From Bacillus sp. BHET2 (lineage in GTDB: Bacteria; Bacillota; Bacilli; Bacillales; Bacillaceae_B): a stretch of 64,000 bases of DNA. Location: assembly GCF_005938125.1 (NCBI RefSeq), contig NZ_VCQN01000001.1:434001-498000 (forward strand). Reading direction: 5' to 3'. Below, in pieces: positions 59,395-64,000 of the stretch (position 1 is the stretch's first letter; the number at the start of each line of letters is the position of its first letter). A program made the translations under genes and the position numbers. A model generated the notes under the pieces. It ran no database searches. It saw only the letters and a program-made list of their open reading frames with translations, and was not told the origin of the DNA.

Positions 59395-59730
59395 GTGTTG
59401 AAGACAGAAGACTTTTATTGTGATGAAGTGTTAAGTGGAAAAACAGAAGTGAATAAAGTGTTGGATACAGAGAATGTATTAGCCTATCATCATACAAGGC
59501 CGTTTTATCCTGTACATATTGTGGCAATTCCTAAGAAACATATCCCGTCCTTCCTTCATCTGGAAGAAAGTGATGATGGATTATTGCTAGAGCTCCTCAG
59601 GGTCATCAGGGAAGTAGCTGCTACGGTGACGGAAGAAAACGGGGCTTGTAAGGTGATTACCAATATTGGTGATTATCAGGACTCCAAACATCTCCACTTT
59701 CACATCGTCGCCGGCAAGCCGTTGAGGTAA
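59395..59730 (+). CDS. HIT-family protein
   Basis: 111 residues from the GTG at 59395, chosen because GAGGAGG lies 6 nt upstream. The HIT motif HLHFHIVAG (H-x-H-x-H) is near residues 99-107, preceded by VLAYHHTRPFYPVHIVAIPKKHIPSF. HIT proteins hydrolyse or transfer nucleoside monophosphate groups. The specific substrate is unknown. Confidence 0.88.
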   Translation: MLKTEDFYCDEVLSGKTEVNKVLDTENVLAYHHTRPFYPVHIVAIPKKHIPSFLHLEESDDGLLLELLRVIREVAATVTEENGACKVITNIGDYQDSKHLHFHIVAGKPLR

Positions 59731-59770
59731 TGGCTTCACGCCTGGATTTTTAATACAGGAGGATTGTTTT

Positions 59771-59866
59771 ATGGAAATGGTGTTTGATTTATTAGTTGGT
59801 GTAGGAGTAGTTTTTTTAGTGTTGATCTCATTTTTGGTTTATACGATATTTAAAAATAGGAAGTAG
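59771..59866 (+). CDS. 31-aa single-span membrane peptide
   Basis: ATG at 59771 preceded by AGGAGG. One hydrophobic helix (FDLLVGVGVVFLVLISFLV) followed by the basic tail KNRK. Too short for family assignment; the ribosome binding site is good. Confidence 0.5.
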   Translation: MEMVFDLLVGVGVVFLVLISFLVYTIFKNRK

Positions 59867-59876
59867 GCGGAATAAG

Positions 59877-60671
59877 ATGATTCAATACAACAAAAAAAAT
59901 TGTACGGTTTTTCAAAGCTCTTTATACATGACCACTTCGGCAGTAATAGAAACAGATGAGGCTGTTATAATGACGGATCCGAATTGGTTGCCTGTAGAGG
60001 TCGAAACAATCAAGCAATATGTAGATGAGATTTTGGGTGACAGGCAGCTCTATATTATCTATACACATAGCGACTTTGACCACATCATCGGTTCAGGGGC
60101 ATTTCCGGATGCAAAGGTAATCGCTACATCTAAACTAAAAAATAAACTAAATAAAGAAGAAATTATCCGGGAAATACATCAGTTTGATCAGATGTACTAT
60201 TTGAAGAGAAATTATGAGCCAGAATATCCGTCTGTTGACATTGAGGTTTCACATGACGGACAGAAACTGGAGATAGGTTCTGTTACGTTGAGGTTTTATC
60301 AAGCACCGGGACATACCGATGATAGTCTGTTCACGGTTATTGAACCGTATGGAATCTTTCTTTCAGGCGATTATCTGTCTGATGTCGAATTTCCATTCAT
60401 CTTTGGCACGTATAAAGATTATGTAACGACGATCGCTAAGGTTGAAACCATTTTGAATAACCACCAAATCACTCTGCATGTGCCAGGACACGGCAATACT
60501 ACAGAAAATCTTGAAGAGATTAGAAACAGATTAGACTTATCTGCCTTTTATTTAAGAGAACTTCCTGAAGAAAATAAGGATCTAGAAGGCTTTTTGCAAA
60601 AGGAGTACCCTTTTTATGAAGGGATGAAAGGGAATCATGCAGAAAATATAAAGGTAGCTTTCCGAGAGTGA
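59877..60671 (+). CDS. MBL-fold metallohydrolase
   Basis: 264 residues of the metallo-beta-lactamase fold. THSDFDHIIG (about 62-71; the second metal His is Asp here, HxDxDH), PGHTDDS (about 144), SGDYLSD (about 163) and PGHGNTT (about 202). This HSDFDH variant is common in one Bacillus MBL group of unknown substrate. GGCGGA lies upstream; the gene follows the 31-aa ORF by 10 bp. Confidence 0.85.
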   Translation: MIQYNKKNCTVFQSSLYMTTSAVIETDEAVIMTDPNWLPVEVETIKQYVDEILGDRQLYIIYTHSDFDHIIGSGAFPDAKVIATSKLKNKLNKEEIIREIHQFDQMYYLKRNYEPEYPSVDIEVSHDGQKLEIGSVTLRFYQAPGHTDDSLFTVIEPYGIFLSGDYLSDVEFPFIFGTYKDYVTTIAKVETILNNHQITLHVPGHGNTTENLEEIRNRLDLSAFYLRELPEENKDLEGFLQKEYPFYEGMKGNHAENIKVAFRE

Positions 60672-60752
60672 AGTAGACATGGAGATTAAGAAACGAGTAT
60701 GGAAGATTAACATGAGTTCGTTTCACTGAAGGAAAGAGAGGTTCAGAAAGAA

Positions 60753-61376
60753 ATGTCTATAGCCCAAATGGCAGAAAACATACTATCTTCCTATCAAACT
60801 CACAAAGGGAAAAATCGTCCTTACATTATCGGAATTGATGGGCTCGGGGGAGCAGGCAAGACCACCTTTGCGAAGGACCTGAAACATGAGTTGGAGCATC
60901 GGGATTATCATGTAACCATCCTGCATATCGATGATTACATTGTGGAATCCAAGAAACGGTACGGAACGGGATTTGAAGAGTGGCAGGAATATTATTTTTT
61001 CCAATGGGACATTGAGTTGATCCAGTCAGAGCTCTTTGAGAAGCTGCATCAGCCTAAGTGGGAGCTGACGTTACCATTCTATGATCAGTCAATGGATAAA
61101 GTAGTAACGAAACAAATGGACATTCCTCCTTCTTCGATTCTAGTGATTGAAGGTGTCTTTGTACAAAGGAAAGAATGGAAATCTTTTTATGATTTTACGA
61201 TTTTTATAGACTGTCCCCGGGAAGTGAGAGTGGAGAGAGTGTTGGACCGTGATGTGTATCTTGGTGAGTACGGGGCTAGGGTAGAGAAGTATGAGAGGAG
61301 ATATTGGCCGGCTGAGGACTATTATATGCAGAATGAAGAGCCTGTGAAAATAGCGGATACTCTTCATCGTTTGTAA
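60753..61376 (+). CDS. Uridine-kinase-like P-loop kinase
   Basis: 207 residues. Walker A GIDGLGGAGKTTFAKDL (about 27-43), IDDYIVESKKRYGTG, and a DCPREVRVERVLDRD lid. It resembles the (deoxy)nucleoside/uridine kinase-like group, related to the truncated kinase at 40725. The substrate is unknown. GAGGTTCAG lies upstream. Confidence 0.8.
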   Translation: MSIAQMAENILSSYQTHKGKNRPYIIGIDGLGGAGKTTFAKDLKHELEHRDYHVTILHIDDYIVESKKRYGTGFEEWQEYYFFQWDIELIQSELFEKLHQPKWELTLPFYDQSMDKVVTKQMDIPPSSILVIEGVFVQRKEWKSFYDFTIFIDCPREVRVERVLDRDVYLGEYGARVEKYERRYWPAEDYYMQNEEPVKIADTLHRL

Positions 61377-61535
61377 GTATAGATTCACACATATTGAGTG
61401 ATTTCTGCCCCATAAATTTCCCCTTTGAATGTGCCACTGGAAAAAGAAATCCATTGAAGTTTTCTGAATGCAACCGATAGGTACAGTATGTAACGAGGTT
61501 GCATTTGCGAAATTAGGGGAAAAGGTGGTCATATG

Positions 61536-62354
61536 ATGAATCATGCAACGATTAATAAAAGCACTCAAGTTTTAGATCCAATATCCATAGTGGCATCGCT
61601 TGAAAAAAACTTGGCAATGATAGAATTCGATACAAATCGAAAAGTGATTTGGGTAAATGATAATTTTTCACAAGCGATTGGGTACAATGGGAGTGAAGTT
61701 ATAGGGATGGATCATCAGGAATTCTGTACTCCGGATTATAGGAATAGTCAGAAATACACAGAATTATGGAATGATCTTCGAGCGGGTAAAAAGTTTCAAG
61801 AAAAAATCGAAAGGGTGAACAAGCAAGGTAAACGAATTTGGCTTGAAGCTACCTATATTCCAATTTTGAACGAGGATCGTAAAGTTCATGCCGTTTTGAA
61901 AATTGCTACAAATATTACGAAGCGTGAAAATATCACTCTAGAATTGATCGATCAATTGAAACGTATGCCAAAGGAATTGGTGAATGTGGTGATGGAGAAT
62001 TCTTCTGAAAAAAAGAAAGCCATTCTTTCACTGGAAAATCAAATCAATTTAATTGATGAGACCTCTAAATTGATCAAAAATATTTCTGCCCAGACCAATT
62101 TATTAGCATTGAACGCCGCTATTGAAGCTGCGAGAGCAGGAGAGCATGGCAGAGGATTCAATGTTGTGGCGCAGGAAGTTCGTAAATTATCAGGAAATGC
62201 AGATGAGGCCATTAAGGAAGTCAATTCCAATATCGAGCATATAACTAAAGAACTTTCTAACGTACATAGAATAACCGAAGAGCTCCAAAAGATGGTCTCG
62301 GAAACCAAGCATACATTTGATAAGACAATTGCAGAATTCGAGAAGATACAATAA
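61536..62354 (+). CDS. Soluble PAS-containing chemoreceptor-like protein (YfmS type)
   Basis: 272 residues without a transmembrane segment. An N-terminal PAS domain (about 18-125; [37 protein letters not shown]) is followed by a short MCP signalling coil whose tip carries the conserved hairpin [37 protein letters not shown] (about 182-218). Cytoplasmic receptors of this kind (B. subtilis YfmS) join the chemosensory array through CheW/CheA. The start is the second of two ATGs. A terminator follows. Confidence 0.85.
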   Translation: MNHATINKSTQVLDPISIVASLEKNLAMIEFDTNRKVIWVNDNFSQAIGYNGSEVIGMDHQEFCTPDYRNSQKYTELWNDLRAGKKFQEKIERVNKQGKRIWLEATYIPILNEDRKVHAVLKIATNITKRENITLELIDQLKRMPKELVNVVMENSSEKKKAILSLENQINLIDETSKLIKNISAQTNLLALNAAIEAARAGEHGRGFNVVAQEVRKLSGNADEAIKEVNSNIEHITKELSNVHRITEELQKMVSETKHTFDKTIAEFEKIQ

Positions 62355-62433
62355 TCGTTCTGATACGAAAATAGGAGAAAAAAATCCAGTTAGAACCGTC
62401 TATTCGCTACTGAAAAAATAATGAAATTCAAGG

Positions 62434-62466
62434 GAAGCTTATCTTAAATGAGGTAAGCTTCTTTTT
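62434..62466 (+). terminator. Terminator after the chemoreceptor-like gene
   Basis: GAAGCTTAtC pairs with GgTAAGCTTC, followed by T6. Confidence 0.75.
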
Positions 62467-62495
62467 TGAATTAAGCATTGTATAAATGATCGAAT

Positions 62496-62511
62496 TTTGA
62501 AATAATTGGTA
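62496..62511 (+). promoter_or_regulatory. Shared 16-bp promoter-like element, copy 6
   Basis: Exact TTTGAAATAATTGGTA, 94 bp before the TTG of the phospholipase-like gene. A TTGTAT hexamer lies 17 bp upstream of the AATAAT. Confidence 0.55.
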
Positions 62512-62605
62512 GTGATCATCTTTACAAGATGTTGAGTATCGGTGAAAAAGTCAGGAAAATCATGACTTAAGAGCATAATCATTTTAGGGAAAGGGGAGCA
62601 ATCTT

Positions 62606-63307
62606 TTGGCGACTTGGATGGTACATTTTAGAATTGCAGAGAACCTATTAAAAAAGGGTTTACTAGCATCTGAAAAGGAGTTTGTAGTAGGGAATATCGG
62701 GCCGGATTGTGGATTGCCTGATAAAAAGACAGGAGAATTTTATCCCGGGAAAGATGTAACCCACTTTAAAGAAAATAATAAAATCAGCCCTCGATTGTTT
62801 TTAAATCAATACATGCAGAAAGAGACGTTCGATTTTACCGACCCACGATTATCCTTCTATTTAGGATGTTATCTTCACCTAGAAACCGACGTGGAATGGA
62901 GTCGACTGCATACGGAAAAGAAGAAAGAACGTGTATATCAAGATATCCTTGGAACTTCAGAATATACGAGGTTGATTAAACGAGACTGGTATGGAGCTGA
63001 TTTTGTTTATCTTCATGAGCATAAGGACTCAATCTTTGAAAATGTCTTTCAACATATCACGAGTTTCCCAGATTATCTGGATATTTTTCCTGCTAATCAG
63101 ATTTCAAAACAGATTAAGCGGATTACTGAGTTTTACAATGGGGATTCGTATGAAATGGTATTGGATCCAGATTATAGGTTTGACTATTTAACCCCTGATG
63201 AAGTGTCTCAGTTTGTGCAAGAGACAACGGAGAAGTTGGTTCATATCCTTAATACTATCTTTGCTGAGCAAAGAGTTTGGGATAAAGATAAAATGTTGAA
63301 TCGTTAA
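62606..63307 (+). CDS. Zinc-dependent phospholipase C-like hydrolase
   Basis: 233 residues from a TTG start (AAAGGGGAGC upstream). The sequence TWMVHFRIAENLL, FVVGNIGPDCG, VTHFKE and FYLGCYLHLETDVEWSRLHTEKKKERVYQDIL places metal-binding His/Asp residues as in zinc-dependent phospholipase C-like proteins, a group common in Firmicutes. No signal peptide is seen, so it is cytoplasmic and its substrate is unknown. Confidence 0.75.
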   Translation: MATWMVHFRIAENLLKKGLLASEKEFVVGNIGPDCGLPDKKTGEFYPGKDVTHFKENNKISPRLFLNQYMQKETFDFTDPRLSFYLGCYLHLETDVEWSRLHTEKKKERVYQDILGTSEYTRLIKRDWYGADFVYLHEHKDSIFENVFQHITSFPDYLDIFPANQISKQIKRITEFYNGDSYEMVLDPDYRFDYLTPDEVSQFVQETTEKLVHILNTIFAEQRVWDKDKMLNR

Positions 63308-63388
63308 TCCATCAGCAGTGTTAGGGCATGATTTCAAGGAACAACATTAATGGAGACAAATTAATTGACAGCTATATGAAAAGGATTA

Positions 63389-63416
63389 GACTCGTCAAAT
63401 GATGAGTCTTTTTATT
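63389..63416 (+). terminator. Terminator after the phospholipase-like gene
   Basis: AGACTCGTC pairs with GATGAGTCT, followed by T5. The rest of the intergenic stretch to 63668 shows no gene. Confidence 0.75.
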
Positions 63417-63668
63417 ATTTTGAAAATGTTCCTAATAAAACGAGAGTCAAATTGTGGATTGTTCATGACTTTACTATCTGATTGATTAGATTGAGTAATA
63501 AAAGTGATGAGGGAGCTTTTTATGTAAAAATTTATCTTCGATCACAATTAACTATATTGTAAATATGTAAATTCACTCAACTAATTAATAAAAATGAAAC
63601 AGATAAACTAGTCCCACATTAAGGCATTATGAATAGTATTTATAATAAGACAAGAAAGGAGTTTTATA

Positions 63669-64000
63669 ATGGATACAAACGAAAAAAAATTAAAACAATC
63701 TGAAGAATGTGACTGTGGTGAAGGATCACCCGTAGTCCAGCAAGAACAAGGCTGTACGGATACGGTCAGTCAACAAGTGTGTGTTGAAGCAGTAGTCACT
63801 ATAACACCGAATGTTACACCAGGAGAAGCAATGGTTACATGTGTTGGACAACCAGCAGTAGGAACGACTTGTGAAGATCTTGGATTTACTCCAAGCGTTA
63901 CGATCCCTGGCTCCTGTACGACCACATTCGCACAAGTGCTTTGCGTTAATATCCCTCTTACCTTCAATGCAGAAGTACAAGCAACCCCTGGACAAGTTGG
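63669..64000 (+). CDS. Cys-rich spore-surface-like protein (partial, runs off the end)
   Basis: At least 110 codons from the ATG at 63669 (AAAGGAG upstream), open at the window edge. After a hydrophilic, Cys-containing start (CDCGEGS) come repeated beta-rich stretches with regularly spaced cysteines: QGCTDTVSQQVCVEAVVTI, MVTCVGQPAVGTTCEDLGF, GSCTTTFAQVLCVNIPLTF. The Thr/Val-rich composition and Cys spacing resemble spore coat, exosporium or appendage proteins of Bacillaceae. The exact family is unnamed. Confidence 0.6.
   Translation, partial: MDTNEKKLKQSEECDCGEGSPVVQQEQGCTDTVSQQVCVEAVVTITPNVTPGEAMVTCVGQPAVGTTCEDLGFTPSVTIPGSCTTTFAQVLCVNIPLTFNAEVQATPGQV

Noticed and set aside
1..64000. tRNA, rRNA, CRISPR array or insertion sequence
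   Set aside because: No cloverleaf, rRNA segment, regular spacer array or transposase frame was seen. The GGCTCAT repeat at 16514 is too short-spaced and its intervening sequence too short for a CRISPR array.

Overview
The window looks like chromosomal DNA of a low-GC, endospore-forming Bacillaceae (Bacillus or a close relative such as Rossellomorea; the species is not decidable by eye). The grounds are strong AGGAGG-type ribosome binding sites, frequent TTG/GTG starts, a YhcN/YlaJ sporulation lipoprotein, and proteins close to B. subtilis VmlR, YcnK, YhfK, YwaF, YkvA and Mqo. No tRNA, rRNA, CRISPR, insertion sequence or phage module is visible. Most genes are short monocistronic or two- to three-gene units ended by clear intrinsic terminators.

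Layout. 0-8 kb: small DUF genes, then two ribosome-related ATPase genes, each behind a long attenuator-type leader. One is a MutS2-like protein without the Smr domain (1842-3779), the other a VmlR-type ABC-F protein (5543-7186). Between them lie a ZIP-like transporter and a YhcN-type lipoprotein. 8-20 kb: an RNPP/PlcR-like quorum regulator with a candidate peptide ORF, an ABC-2 exporter, a GntR/fatty-acid-hydroxylase pair with twin operators, a MarR/MMPL efflux pair with a 22-bp inverted repeat, a phased GGCTCAT repeat, malate:quinone oxidoreductase and a TetR/MFS pair. 20-26 kb (minus strand): a YcnK-like copper repressor with PepSY and FixH-like membrane genes, then a GH3 hexosaminidase and a DUF3891 protein. 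26-49 kb: an ECF sigma/anti-sigma pair with its own ECF-type promoter, many small membrane proteins, a nucleoside hydrolase, an SDR, methyltransferases, YhfK, a deoxyribonucleotidase, an M3B peptidase, a deletion-scarred kinase/phosphatase junction, a LysR regulator, a thioesterase and a TetR/YhdH-type reductase pair. 49-64 kb: accessory singletons (Nudix, GrpB, several GNATs, DinB, HIT, MBL, a P-loop kinase, a soluble PAS chemoreceptor-like protein, a phospholipase C-like protein, a second M3B peptidase) and, running off the right edge, a Cys-rich protein of spore-surface type.

Common threads. Drug and stress response recurs: ABC-F, MutS2-like, MMPL, MFS and ABC-2 export, and four local repressors with visible operators. 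A 16-bp element, TTTGAAATAATTGGTA, lies upstream of six unrelated genes between 37.7 and 62.5 kb and looks like a shared extended -10 promoter or a small regulon. The strongest candidate for something little described is the attenuator-controlled, Smr-less MutS2 paralogue placed close to vmlR.
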